A DNA stretch of 64,000 nt from Panaeolus papilionaceus. Taxonomy: Eukaryota > Basidiomycota > Agaricomycetes > Agaricales. Position 1 is the stretch's first letter. Every line of letters starts with the position of its first letter. The notes under the pieces were generated by a model that saw only the letters and a list, made by a program, of their open reading frames with translations, did no database searches and was not told the DNA's origin. Location: the NCBI GenBank assembly GCA_015501605.1, contig JADNRZ010000015.1:62001-126000 (forward strand), written 5' to 3'. The translations under genes were made by a program, and so were the position numbers. Positions 46,562-57,476 of this stretch are shown in pieces.

Positions 46562-46641
46562 CCCTTGAATTTCAATCCCCCTTTCCTACTCATCCCCTTT
46601 CCTCCTTTCCTTCTTCTTTCTATATCTTTTCCATCTCAAAA

Positions 46642-48094
46642 ATGTCTCTCAATCAAGATTCAGTCGGAACCTCTGCCTCACCTTCAGGCGTATCCATTCA
46701 CGATCGCTTCAGAGCTGCTCGTCGCAAAAACTCCCTATCCGATATTCGTCAACCGAAGATTCTTCATCCCTTAGATAACGAAGGTCTCAAACTCCTCATC
46801 CTCGAAAACATCAGCCAAGACGCCGTAGCCACCTTCCGTGCTCAAGGTTGGTATGTCGATCATTACACCAAGGCCTTCAGCGAGGACGAGCTCGTCGAAA
46901 AGATTGGTCAATACCATGCTATTGGAATTCGCAGCAAGACAAAAATCACACAACGTGTCCTTCAAGCTGCCACAAAGGTATCTATCTATTTATTTTTGTC
47001 TCGATCAACCCCACGTTTTGCAGAAGCTCATCATTTCGTTTATTGCCGCATAGTTACTCGTCATCGGATGCTTCTGCATCGGTACTAATCAAGTCGATTT
47101 GGTAGCGGCTGCAAGGGCGGGCGTCCCAGTCTTTAACTCACCCTTCTCTAATTCTCGATCCGTGGCCGAGCTCGTCATGTCTGAGCTCATCGCTCTCTCC
47201 CGTCAACTCTTCGAGAGAGCCTTCGAGATGCGAAATGGTCTCTGGAACAAGCAATCGAAAGGTTGCTGGGAGCTGCGTGGCAAAACTCTCGGAATTGTGG
47301 GATATGGTCACATCGGTTCTCAGCTTTCTGTCCTCGCAGAAGCCTTTGGAATGAAGGTTCTCTTCCACGATGTCGTGAACATCATGCCCCTGGGTTCTGC
47401 TCGTCAAGTCGAGAACCTTTCTGCTTTGTTGTCGCAATCCGACTTTGTTACACTCCACGTTCCAGAGATTTCTGAAACTATTAACATGATCTCTCGAGAC
47501 CAACTCGCACAAATGAAGAAGGGCTCCTATCTCATCAACAACGCTCGTGGAAAGGTCGTCGATATCCCCGAACTCATCAACGCTCTCAAATCGAAACATT
47601 TGGCGGGTGCTGCCATGGATGTGTTTCCTGCCGAGCCCGGTGCAAACGGCGATCCTTTTGATGATCAATTGAACTCTTTCTCCAGCGCCCTGCGCTCTCT
47701 CCCCAATGTCATTCTCACACCCCACATCGGTGGTTCTACAGAGGAGGCCCAGAAGATGATTGGCGAAGAGGTTGCTCAGGCATTGTCCCGATACCTCGGT
47801 TACGGTTCCACCATCGGTGCTGTCAACTTCCCTGAGGTCGATCTCCGTGCCATCCCAGCGGATCAGGGTGGATCTATTCGTATCTGCCACGTTCACAAGA
47901 ATCAGCCCGGTGTGCTCAAGCAGGTCAACGAGGCCCTCTCACCATACAACGTCGAGAAACAATACTCCGATTCCAAGGGTGGCATCGCCTATGTCATGGC
48001 CGACATCTCACACATTAGCTTCAAGGATCTTCCTAACCTCAGGGACAGAATCGTCTCGACCGATGCTAACATCATTACCCGTCTCTTGACTTAA
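46642..48094 (+). CDS. SER3/SER33: D-3-phosphoglycerate dehydrogenase
   Basis: Two exons, 46642-46977 and 47054-48094, with a 76-nt intron, give about 458 residues. The N-terminus is MSLNQDSVGTSASPSGVSIH. The catalytic domain has HAIGIRSKTKIT. The NAD-binding fold has GIVGYGHIGSQ (GxGxxG). Catalytic Arg is in NARGKVVD, and His is in LTPHIGGSTEEAQ. A C-terminal ACT regulatory domain follows (RICHVHKNQPGVLKQVNEAL). The enzyme oxidises 3-phosphoglycerate to phosphohydroxypyruvate, the first step of serine synthesis, in the cytosol. ACT domains confer serine feedback in this family. The short basic N-terminal extension is as in yeast Ser3/Ser33. Confidence 0.95.
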
Positions 48095-48354
48095 CTTCTT
48101 TCTCCACATCTGCGTATTCTTATTGCTTCGCGACTGCTTTCAACCCTAATTGTATCTCCTTTGTATTCATTCAACTGAATATTCCTTCACATCTTGTATT
48201 GGATTATGTTTTACATCTCTTGATTTAGAAAAAGTCGACCAACTGTAGAACAGGCCTGTATCATAATCTCGCGTCGTTTCTCTTGAATGTTATCCTTAGA
48301 TTGTACACATGTCGGGGTATTGATGATAGAACAGAAAAAACTCATGGTGGTTTC

Positions 48355-49652
48355 TCAAGGTTCTTCTTCTGGGTCACCAATTCCATGATTGAGAATAGCG
48401 AAGTGAGTTTCCGATTCCGGTAGACAGGGCGAATCATAAATCTTGCACGACCGTGTATTTCCTCGTGCTTTCTTGAGTTGAAGTCTGAAATTGTTATTAG
48501 CCACGTCACAGTAAGAAAAATCCCAGAGACACCCACCGTGTCGTAGATGCATGTGCCATGATATTGCCGCCGATAGGTTTCTTCTCATTACCCGCATACG
48601 GTCCAGCAGAGGCATCGGGGTTGGACATTACTTGGTTTGTCACAACGACGGCAATGCCGAACTGATATTGTGGAACAGACGATGAGCTCCTGGACTGGTA
48701 TTGGGTGAATTGCGCTTACCTCATCTGCTAGTCTCTGGAGGGTGCGTAAAAACTTTCCAAGATGGTTCTGACGCGACGATAGTTCCCCACGTCCACTGAA
48801 ATCTGTGCGGTACAAAGCTGTGCAAGAATCTACGATCATCAGACAGAACCTGGAGGGAATACATACATTAGACACGCTACAAGGAAAACGAGGGGATCTA
48901 ACCTTGATTCGGACATCAGTGCGCTGGCATTAGTCAAAAGAGCTTGCTGATGGTCTGCATTGTATGCTCTCGCATAGGCCACGTTGTCCAGGACTTCCTC
49001 TCCATTCAGGCCATAACGTTCAGCAACAGCGAGTAAACGAACAGGACGGAAAGTTCCTTCGGTATCAATGTAGAGGCACTTTCCCTCCCCACCACCCATG
49101 CTTACAGGTAGCTGACAGGTAACAGCGAGGGTATGGCAGAGTTGTGATTTACCAGTTCTAAACTCGCCAAACAGCTCGGTAATGGCACCGGTTTCAATAC
49201 CACCTGGAAAACCGACGCGTCAGTAAAACATGATGTAAACTTGGAACTAGTTACATACCACCAAGCAGCGCGTCAAGTTGCTTTGAGCCAGTTGTAATAT
49301 GGACCAGCTCTGAGCGACGGGCATGAACTTCTGTCGCGCTTTGGAAGCCCAGTGGTACGATCTTTTGGGCTATGCCACGGTTACTAAGAGGTACACGCAT
49401 ATATAGAGATTACTTACCTTCTGACAAAATCTTATCCGCCTTTTGCTCAGATATACCCTTGATTGTAAGTAGGTTCTTCTTTGGTGTAAAAGCGACAGCT
49501 TCGACTGTATTCAGACCCGCTTCAATAAGCTTCTTAATATCGTTTGGATGGATGCCAGATTCTTGTAGTTTGTTGACGAGAAGAGGGCCAGAGATCTGAT
49601 ATTCTTCCTCTTCATTCTCCAAATCTTGAGATTGTTGTGGTTCTTGTGACAT
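48355..49652 (-). CDS. RAD51: recombinase Rad51
   Basis: Read leftward from [19 protein letters not shown] (start 49652) to TGA at 48355. The N-terminal helix-hairpin-helix domain has [19 protein letters not shown] and [16 protein letters not shown]. The ATPase core has Walker [25 protein letters not shown], Walker [13 protein letters not shown] and the L2 region [20 protein letters not shown]. The C-terminus is GIGDPEEEP. It forms the filament on single-stranded DNA in homologous recombination, in the nucleus. Introns lie between motif blocks. MCM-domain Dmc1 is less likely, because the L2 and N-terminal blocks are of Rad51 type. Confidence 0.94.
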
Positions 49653-50022
49653 TTCAGTAGAGATTACGAAGACGACTAGAGAGAGAAAGCACAGAGACAG
49701 TTGTCGCGAGGAGTACACGAGGTCGGTTTCTTATTCTCACGCGCATTTGACTCACGACGCGTCTGGTCACATGTTCGTGAATTAGATTCTCACGATAGGA
49801 ACCTCGACTTATCCCGCTTAAGATGAAGCTCTTTCTTGTTATGATCATCATTTCCTTTGGGTTATAGACAACTCGTGCTTTGCCTCACCTACGTTGTCCT
49901 TTGTTGCCTTGCCGTTAACATAAGGGTGCTTTTTTTATTTTATTATTACCCACAGGTCTTGAGAACCCTTCCTTCTATAGACCCCATATCATCTCCCTGG
50001 TCGATCTCTCAATTTACCAACC
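49653..50022. promoter_or_regulatory. divergent intergenic region, RAD51 / F-box gene
   Basis: The stretch is 370 bp and includes an ACGCGT element at 49740-49745 (ACGCG), the yeast MluI cell-cycle box type, near the RAD51 start. Confidence 0.4.
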
Positions 50023-51723
50023 ATGTCAGTCGTAGGAGAGGTCAGTGTAATACAAACATATCGACACTTCAAAATTCAAGATCATGTTCATCTTATCTAG
50101 GGACAATCTACTGTATATCCACATGGTCTCTGTGTGGATAAACCCCAAAATTGGATTTCTGCTCTACCCAACGAACTCTTGATGGAGACATTCAAGTTAG
50201 CTGTTTACGAGCCCCTTGACTCGCAAATACCTCCTCCTGAGTTCCCAATCCAGTACACTTTAACTGCCGTTTGCAGGCAGTGGCGGTACTTTGTTCTCGA
50301 CGCAAAATCTCTCTGGACTACCATATTCCTCGGTCCACACGCATCAGATCTTTTCTTCAACTTTTTCGAAAGGTCTAAAAATGCACATCTGGATATTGTT
50401 GTCATTTTGGATTTCTGCTCCGACGCCATGTCAGATGCTCTGGTAGACAGGATCGCCTCGACCCTTGTGTCCCATGCTGCATGCACTCGTTCTCTCCGTT
50501 TCCGACTGACTCACCATTACGATCTAATCGAGGTCTTCTTCCAAGACTGGGTTCAGGCGTTGAAGTCTCCTTTGACATATCTGGAGGTTTTCTTTGATCG
50601 TAAAGCCGACTTCGCTGCTTTTCGAGACCTCACCGACATCGAACCGCCACCCCTTGCCTTCAGTTCTCTGAAATTTTTGGTTCTACGCAACACCCTCCTC
50701 CACACCGTTCCACAATTAACTGGTCTGACGACACTCGACTTTCGTTCCGAACGCCGAACGCCGGTTGGCGTCGGGAAGATTGTGAAACACTTTCCTTCCC
50801 TAACTCGTCTCATCATTCGTCAGTTAAAAGTAACACTGCCGGAAGATAACAGCAACCCACCGGATAACAGCCCAATCAATGCTGTTCATATCAAAGAACT
50901 CATTATTCACTTGGGTGATGAAACTGCTGGGGAGGATATTTGTCGGTTATATTTACCAAATCTCAGATACCTGGAAAGTTTAGGCAAAGAGGCGACGGCA
51001 GACATAATCAAACACATCTGCACTTCCAAACCTCCACACTTGAAGAAGATCAGGCTCACGATGATGCCCATAGCGCCAGATGTTGCTGTAATCATTTCAG
51101 CCCTTCAAGAACTAAAATCCCCGATAGCTCTGGAAATAGCGGAATCGTATCTTACCTATTTACTGCGCGAGGATCAAATCGCTTTGTTCAACCTGCCTAC
51201 CATCTCTTCCCTCACTCTTATTGGCATCAAGACTCCAATCATCGTCGAGTCTCTGCGCAATATGTTTAAACGAATTGGACTTAAAACACTTCCTTTTCCC
51301 GTTAACATACAAGTCCAACGTGAAGAATGGCTCGGTGACACCCGACTTCGCAAACGGTTCCAGAAAATATTTGGAGATTATCTTACCCTCCAATATCCTG
51401 TTGAGAATGAAGGTGTGCTTGGTCACCAGTATTCTTCAGAGGTTTTTGCTTCCAAAATGAGGCGCGACGACGACGACAGTGATGAGGAGCCCTCATCGGA
51501 CGAATTTGAAAGCAGCGATGCTGATGGCGAGGGTGACGTCGATACAGAAGATGACGAGAGCACCAGCTCTGATGGGTCTAGTGTTATTGACGAGGATACC
51601 ATCATTGCAGAACTAGGGCGTCAACAAATAGCGGCTAAAGAAGCAGAGTCCGATGAGGAAACAGAATATGAGGAACAGTCAGAAAATCCCCCCCTAGACA
51701 TGGGCGGAGGAGAGCCGTCGTAA
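50023..51723 (+). CDS. F-box protein
   Basis: Two exons, 50023-50040 (18 nt, MSVVGE) and 50101-51723, with a 60-nt intron, give about 546 residues. An F-box starts at about residue 20: ISALPNELLMETFKLAVYEP, then AVCRQWRYFVLDAKSLWTTI. The middle is a leucine-rich, LRR-like helical region without clean repeats. The C-terminal 110 residues are strongly acidic (DDDDSDEEPSSDEFESSD; GDVDTEDDEST). F-box proteins recruit substrates to SCF ubiquitin ligases through Skp1. Agaricomycetes have large expanded F-box families of this form with unknown targets. The start depends on the short first exon, since no ATG opens the second. Confidence 0.8.
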
Positions 51724-51891
51724 CGGGCAGAGCTGCAGAGGACTTGTTCGTGTTGAATGCTTGCAACCATCGGACTTGTTACTATCTCCTCCATGTATAC
51801 TGTAAACGAATTAAATCGATTCTGTGATTAGGTGCACCTATATGTACAGGGGATATCAATAACTATCGGTGAGAGTGGCAAAACTTGTGTA

Positions 51892-52858
51892 TCATGCTGC
51901 TAGAGTGGTAGAGGCGGTTGCTTCTGTTTTTTGAACGGGGAGAGGAAGGATGGGAACATTTGCCTTTTTGAGGGTTTGCTCGAAGTATTGGACAGCTTTG
52001 AGGTCAAGGACGACCCGCTGCCACTTCATGAGCTCATAGACATTAACTTCGCGAGCTGTGGCAAGTTGAACCATAGGAATGTTGGCAATGGCTCTTTCCA
52101 GACCCTGATGAACCGTTGGCTCGCCAGTAACAAAGAGAGTCTTCCGAAGGCCCAAGACATCGATCTTTTGTGCCAGGTGCTTGGTCTTCCCATTCGGCCA
52201 ATACAAACGGGACATGACACCAAGGCTCTGCTCACGCAGTTTGGCACTCAAAGCAACACGCATTCCCATCTGGACAACTTTCCTAGGAAGCTTTGTGCTG
52301 AAATCTCTGGGTTTGGGACCAAAGGCAACACCTCCACCTCGCAGCATGGGACTCTGTGCGTCACCAAGACGTGCTTTGCCTGTGCCCTTCTGCCGCCTAA
52401 TTTTGCGACCTGAGCCCCGAACTTCACCACGCGTCTTTGTATTAGCAGAGCCTTGTCTTAGAGAGTCCAAGTGATGAACAACGCAGAGGTGAAGAATATC
52501 GCGACGAATGGGGTGTTTAAACACAGTCGGGTCAAGAACGGCGACATTGTTCTCCGCAGGAGGGTCCCATCTTCCACGCTTGAGTGCTGGGGTAAGTGCG
52601 AGGTATGCAGGTTCGAGTACGGGCTGAGCTAGACGATAGTCAATAAACTCCCACTAATAATACAAAGAATACGACGGACGTACCTCTCGTGACGGGTATT
52701 GTTCGAGGTTTAACGTTGACGACGGGCTTGATAATTGAAGCTCCTACACGTCCCAGACGTTCTGAAAAACGAGAGGCCTGTCGAGCATGAAGGTTAATAA
52801 ATATAATAAGCCCAAAAATTGAATTCCATACGCGAGCTGAAACGGCCTTCCCCAGCAT
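51892..52858 (-). CDS. mitochondrial ribosomal protein uL4m
   Basis: Read leftward from MLGKAVSAR (start 52858) to TAA at 51892. Three exons include a 27-nt first exon (52832-52858). Conserved uL4 blocks are TRGEVRGSGRKIRRQKGTGK, then ARLGDAQSPMLRGGGVAFGP, then PRDFSTKLPRKVVQMGMRVAL and LDLKAVQYFEQTLKKANVP. The N-terminal segment is basic and hydroxylated, as expected for mitochondrial import. It is a large-subunit protein of the mitochondrial ribosome. It is divergent from cytosolic uS9. Confidence 0.92.
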
Positions 52859-53043
52859 TGCTACAGTTTTTGGAAATGAACGCGAACCGCGAACAGCCGC
52901 CGACGTGAGCGCTCGGAATGAAATTTGTGCTTAGTCAGCGGCATGTCGGAAACTGCCGTTTGCAACTGTGTAGCTCATCTCAGCCACACTCGGACTTCGT
53001 CCTCAGCATCACCGGCACTGTGTCCAACGACCTCAAGAACAAG

Positions 53044-53102
53044 GTGAGTTGCTGTCAAAATGCTTTATATTTGTTAATTTGTGTACTTATACGTGTCCTT
53101 AG
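53044..53102 (+). other. probable 5'-UTR intron of RPS16
   Basis: GTGAGT at 53044 to TTAG at 53102, 59 nt, upstream of the uS9 start at 53140. 5'-UTR introns are common in fungal ribosomal genes. A short upstream ATG at 52942 precedes it in frame with a small open frame. Confidence 0.5.
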
Positions 53103-53139
53103 ACAACCTCCCCGCCAACTTCGTCGGGATCCCTAAAAA

Positions 53140-53688
53140 ATGGCTTCATCAGCAAAGGCCGTCCAAACCTTCGGCAAGAAGAAGGTTGGTTCTGCTCTAG
53201 TGAAATGTTTTATGCCCAAGACGTTCATATATTTGTTATCTAGACTGCTACAGCAGTAGCCCACGCTAAGGAGGGACGTGGACTCATCCGTATCAACGGC
53301 TCCCCAATCAACCTTGTTCGCCCTGAAATCCTCCGCCTTAAGGTTTATGAGCCGGTTTTGGTTGCAGGAGAGGAGTCTTTTGGTGTCCTTGACATCCGTG
53401 TCCGAGTGAAGGGAGGAGGACACACTTCGCAAATTTACGCTATCCGTCAGGCCATTGCCAAGGCCATCGTCGCGTACTACGCCAAATACATTGACGCCTA
53501 CAGCGCTATGGAGTTGAAGAAGAAGTTGGTGGCTTATGATCGAACACTCCTTATTGCCGACCCAAGACGGATGGAGCCCAAGAAGTTCGGTGGTCATGGT
53601 GCTCGTGCTCGCAGGCAGAAGAGGTGTGTAATTGTTTTCAGGATAATTAATCTTTACGGATACTCAATCACGACACAGTTACCGTTAG
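53140..53688 (+). CDS. RPS16: 40S ribosomal protein uS9 (S16)
   Basis: Three exons (53140-53184, 53244-53623, 53679-53688) give 144 residues, the standard length. Blocks are [15 protein letters not shown], then [19 protein letters not shown], then [17 protein letters not shown], then [20 protein letters not shown] and [14 protein letters not shown]. The final 10-nt exon supplies the end of the universally conserved KSYR tail, which contacts P-site tRNA. It is a structural protein of the small subunit. Confidence 0.97.
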
Positions 53689-54035
53689 AGGGCGTTTCTC
53701 TTTTTTATGCACTCGGTATCATGCTTCTCTGTCTCCCATGTCAATTTTATGCGTATGCACGTTGTATTCAGAAGGGAATATTATCAGGAAGACATCTCAA
53801 AGCTTGAACATGAACTATTCCTTCAGATTATTTCTGAAAGTGCGAATAAGATCATGAAAAGCCCTTTTAATTTGGTATAATTGGGAAAACTTGATATAAA
53901 ATAGGTTAAATCTGATTTGTTGTCGGATTGAAATTGATACGCTCAATATTGTGTGACGTGACACGCTACACGCGAACATTGCAAGTCTCGTTGCAAACCC
54001 CTTTATGCCTTGTGAGAGTACCTCGAGTTCTTGTA
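53689..54035. other. intergenic region between RPS16 and the Rap1-like gene
   Basis: 347 bp between two same-strand genes. AT-rich, with no extra gene seen. Confidence 0.5.
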
Positions 54036-56497
54036 ATGAGTTTTCCGTCAGCCAGCCAGTATTTAACCTCTGATACTCTAAAGTTCACAAACCCCGATGG
54101 CTCTCCGATGCGTATTTTTGCAGAAGCAGGTGAAATTACAGATCGACCTATGTTAATGAGAAGGCTCAAAGTGTGTTGATTCACCTCTTTTTGAGGTTTT
54201 TTTTCTTTCTGACTTTCGTTTTTATCTCTCAGAAATACGGTGCTACTGTTAGTCATGAGCCGAGAGAGGCTCAAATTATTCTTGTTGATCCATCTACCAT
54301 CTCTGGTCGCCGTTTTATACGAGACTGGGGCCAGGACTCGAACAAAGTTGTGTTGAGTTCGATATGGGTTAGAAAGTCAATCGAGGCTGGATACCCTCTT
54401 TTGGCAAATGACCAGTGGGGCGATTGCTTAGCTATAGACGACGGCTTACCGATTGGGTCGGGAGATGAGGAAGAAGATAATGTGCCAAAGTCAGTCTATC
54501 TATTTCGCAGTGTTACCCCACATATACTAAATAACTTATCACAACAAGTTCTTTGCCAACTCCTAGGACAACGCCGGTTGATCAGCAGACCGCATCAGCT
54601 TCCAACGTATACCATGCTCAGCCGCAAGTATCAGAGACTACTACTCCTGTTCAACCGAATTTTCAAATGGCTCTCGATCCAATGACCCAGACAGCTGCTC
54701 TGCAACAGGTTATGGGCTTGCCTACCAATGTTGTCCCAGGAGCACAAGCACAACCGATGGCAGGACTTTCAGGCGCAATGCCCTTTATGCCAACACCGTT
54801 TGGCATGGGGATGAACTTTCCAAATGCCTTGATGCCCCAAGCTCAGCAAGCCATGTTGTTTACTTTGCTGAACAGTCCCTTTGGTGCTGCAATGGCACAG
54901 AATTTTAACATTGCACTTCAAGACGTTCTCCATAGAACTCCAACGGAAGCTCATACCGCCTTTCACCACCCCAATACGACCATTGACCATAATGCATCTT
55001 CCCTTCCAAATCAAGCTCAAGTCGCAGAGAGTTCCACTGAGCGTCGTCACTCATACAAGAGATCCAGAAGTATGGACGATTCCCCATCATCTCCTCCGGA
55101 GCCAAAGGTCAAAAGTCGGAAAGGAAAGCAGCGGGAGGTTGAGGCAACCACAACAATGCAGCCGCAAATATTTGTCAGTCCATCTGGTGAACCCTATACA
55201 TTCTATGTTCAAATTGAGATCCCTCAAAGACAAGAATTGGTCAACAACATAAAGGTAAGACAAATTTCTCTCCTCCTTGTAAACCGTTGCTTATCCAGGT
55301 AGAAAAATGGCGGGAAACTGGAGCAAAACCACGAATTGGCCGACTATGTCATTCTGCACAAGCGCACTGCGGCAAGCAAATCTAGTAAGACATTCCTCCA
55401 GTCTATACACGCCGCAGGGAAAATGGCATTGTCGTCCCGTTTTGTACGTGACTGCATTGACAAGCGTACGCTGGTCAATGAAGCTGCATATGAGCTCGAA
55501 AACCCGCACATCAGGAAGAGGAGGAGGGTCACTGCCAGTACAGCCCAGAAAAAGGAGGAAGAGGAGGTTGACAGCGAGGCAGAACGCCAACGTAAGAGCG
55601 AAGAACAGAAGTTGGCCAGAAGCAAACGACGAGCGGAGCGAAAACAACACGAAGGGGAAGATAAACGGGAGGACGCCCCTTCTACGTCTTACCTTGATGT
55701 TGAACCATCCTCTGAACGTCGTAATGTTTCTAACATATCCAAGGCACGAAATGACAGTACCGCGCATACTTCTGCGTCACGCTACCCTTCACCACCGACG
55801 CCTCCACCTCCGCATACCAAAATCCCTCTGGCACGCGGATACAAATTCTCTGACGCAGAAGATGAATACGCGTTGAAATGCGCTAAACTGCTCATTGACC
55901 ATGATCACACAATATCAACATCAGCGATCTGTTTGTATATACACAAAACGGTAGGTCTCGATGGTGCATATTTTCGCAGTTATGGTATTCATCCCTCCTG
56001 CACTAGCTTGATCACCACACGGCGAGGTCTTGGGTGACCCATTTTACAAACCTTCAACCAGACGAAGTCAATAAATGGAGGAAGGCCTCCGGAATTAAGT
56101 TTCGTAAGGCTCAGGCAATGGCAAGCCAAAGTGCGGATAAAGAATCTGTTGGAACACAACTACTTTTTGAGTCACCAATACCAATGTCAGAAGAGCGGGA
56201 ACCATCTCCTCCGCCTGTTAGCAACCATACACACACATTCACCAACGCAGATATAGACCGACATATGGATGTAGTAGCAAAATTCTTTGCTGATGGGAAC
56301 GACGATGATCAAGAAGTCCCGCCTTCGGTCCTTTGGGAACGTCTTGCTTTGCAGGTGAGTGTTTTGGGGGCACATATATTCTGTTGATTAACTTCTTCTA
56401 CAAGCTTCCTGAGCGAACAGGGACTGGTTGGGAGGAGTTTTACAACGAAAACCATGAAGTCATAACGAAAAGATACAACGCTTTGCTGGATGGTTGA
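54036..56497 (+). CDS. Rap1-like protein with BRCT and Myb-like domains
   Basis: A multi-exon gene starts MSFPSASQYLTSDTLKFTN. A first BRCT domain follows (RIFAEAGEI; LKKYGATVSHEPREAQIILV; VLSSIWVRKSIEAGYPL). A Met/Pro/Gln-rich linker follows, then a second BRCT-like part (NNIKKNGGKLEQNHELADYV; LSSRFVRDCIDKRTLVNE). A Lys/Glu-rich charged region comes next. Two Myb-like modules end the protein: YKFSDAEDEYALKCAKLLID with HHTARSWVTHF, then FTNADIDRHMDVVAKFFADG with GTGWEEFYNENHEVI. Only Rap1 (telomere/shelterin) combines BRCT with Myb in this order among proteins I know. Rap1 usually has one BRCT. The role at telomeres is inferred. Confidence 0.68.
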
Positions 56498-56685
56498 TGG
56501 GTTTAGGCCTCTGGACCTCCGCAACCCATATCTCTTGACCCTTGCTTATTGTCTTGTGTCGTAAATAGCCTTTGAACATACCTTATCCCACATATATTAT
56601 ACTATCTTGACGCAAAAAATTCACAGAAAGCATGAGGAGGTTCTAAATTATGAATTTAAGGGGGAGTTGATAGTTGTTTGCCTAT

Positions 56686-57295
56686 TTACTCCGATGCGGC
56701 TTGTTCGACGAGTGGTTTGGGTGGTGTTTTGAAGAATCTTTGCCTCCTCTCTTCCTTGGTCAATTGTGAATTTCCACCCAGCTGACCGCCATAATCGAAG
56801 GCACCGATAGTGCCACCTAGCAGAACGCAACCTCCCAATGCCATAGGGAGAGAACGGTCTAGGCAAAGACGTATGAGGGATGAAACCAACAGTTAATGAG
56901 TTAAAAACGCACTTTTGATTCCAGCCAAAAATCCGGCTGCACAACCTCCAGCTGCGCCATTCAATGCGTCATTTTTCCGCCGTTGGTTTGCCACAGCTGC
57001 CTCGGTGAACGCGAAAGTTGCTCCCATAGCGGCTGCATCGCGTCAACCAAATGGGTAGTCAATGTGGCTTGTTTTCAGTTATAAAACACCGTAAATACGC
57101 ACCAAAGAATCCAATCGTGCCTCCCGTCCTTGTGAAGACACCAAGGGCGCCATGCGAATGCTTGCCCAAGGCATTCTGAATAGTGCTGACGACAAGACCG
57201 ACAGCAGCGCCCTGCAACGCAATCTGCGATGCGTAGTGAACTGCTGGTTGAGGTGAATAGTCCTTGATTTGGACTTGTTCTTCTGACTCTGACAT
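56686..57295 (-). CDS. Tim17-family complex I subunit B14.7/NDUFA11-like
   Basis: Read leftward from MSESEEQVQIKDYSPQPAVHY (start 57295) to TAA at 56686. Three exons at least. Blocks are QIALQGAAVGLVVSTIQNAL, then GATFAFTEAAVANQRRKND, then LNGAAGGCAAGFLAGI and RSLPMALGGCVLLGGTIGAF. The Gly-rich helices and the ALNGAAGGCAAG motif are those of the Tim17/22/23 superfamily. The order and length fit the fungal 21.3 kDa subunit of complex I (NDUFA11). It should sit in the inner mitochondrial membrane. Tim22-like translocase is the alternative. Confidence 0.78.
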
Positions 57296-57476
57296 GGTCT
57301 TTGTGGAAGAGGTTAAATCTGACTTGGACAAACGGCTGTGGGCGGATTGGACAACGGGAAAGTTGTGGTGAGGCAAAGAGTGTTTTTCCTTTTTAGGAGA
57401 CTGGTAAACCGAAATCTCGCGCGGGGCTCATTGATTTGCTGGTACATCAACCACTCATCCATCGTTCAAATATTTA

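Larger units (their letters stand above)
46372..46641. promoter_or_regulatory. shared promoter of HIS7 and SER3/SER33
   Basis: 270 bp separate the two start codons, so regulation is probably shared. The stretch contains a near-consensus Gcn4/CPC1 site at 46428-46436 and a TATA box at 46554-46561. Confidence 0.7.

Noticed and set aside
47138..47896. 252-codon minus-strand open frame opposite SER3
   Set aside because: It is antisense to a well-conserved NAD-binding domain. Codon bias of the real gene explains the long shadow.
51931..52413. 160-codon plus-strand open frame opposite uL4m
   Set aside because: It is antisense to the conserved uL4 region on the minus strand, without its own domain.
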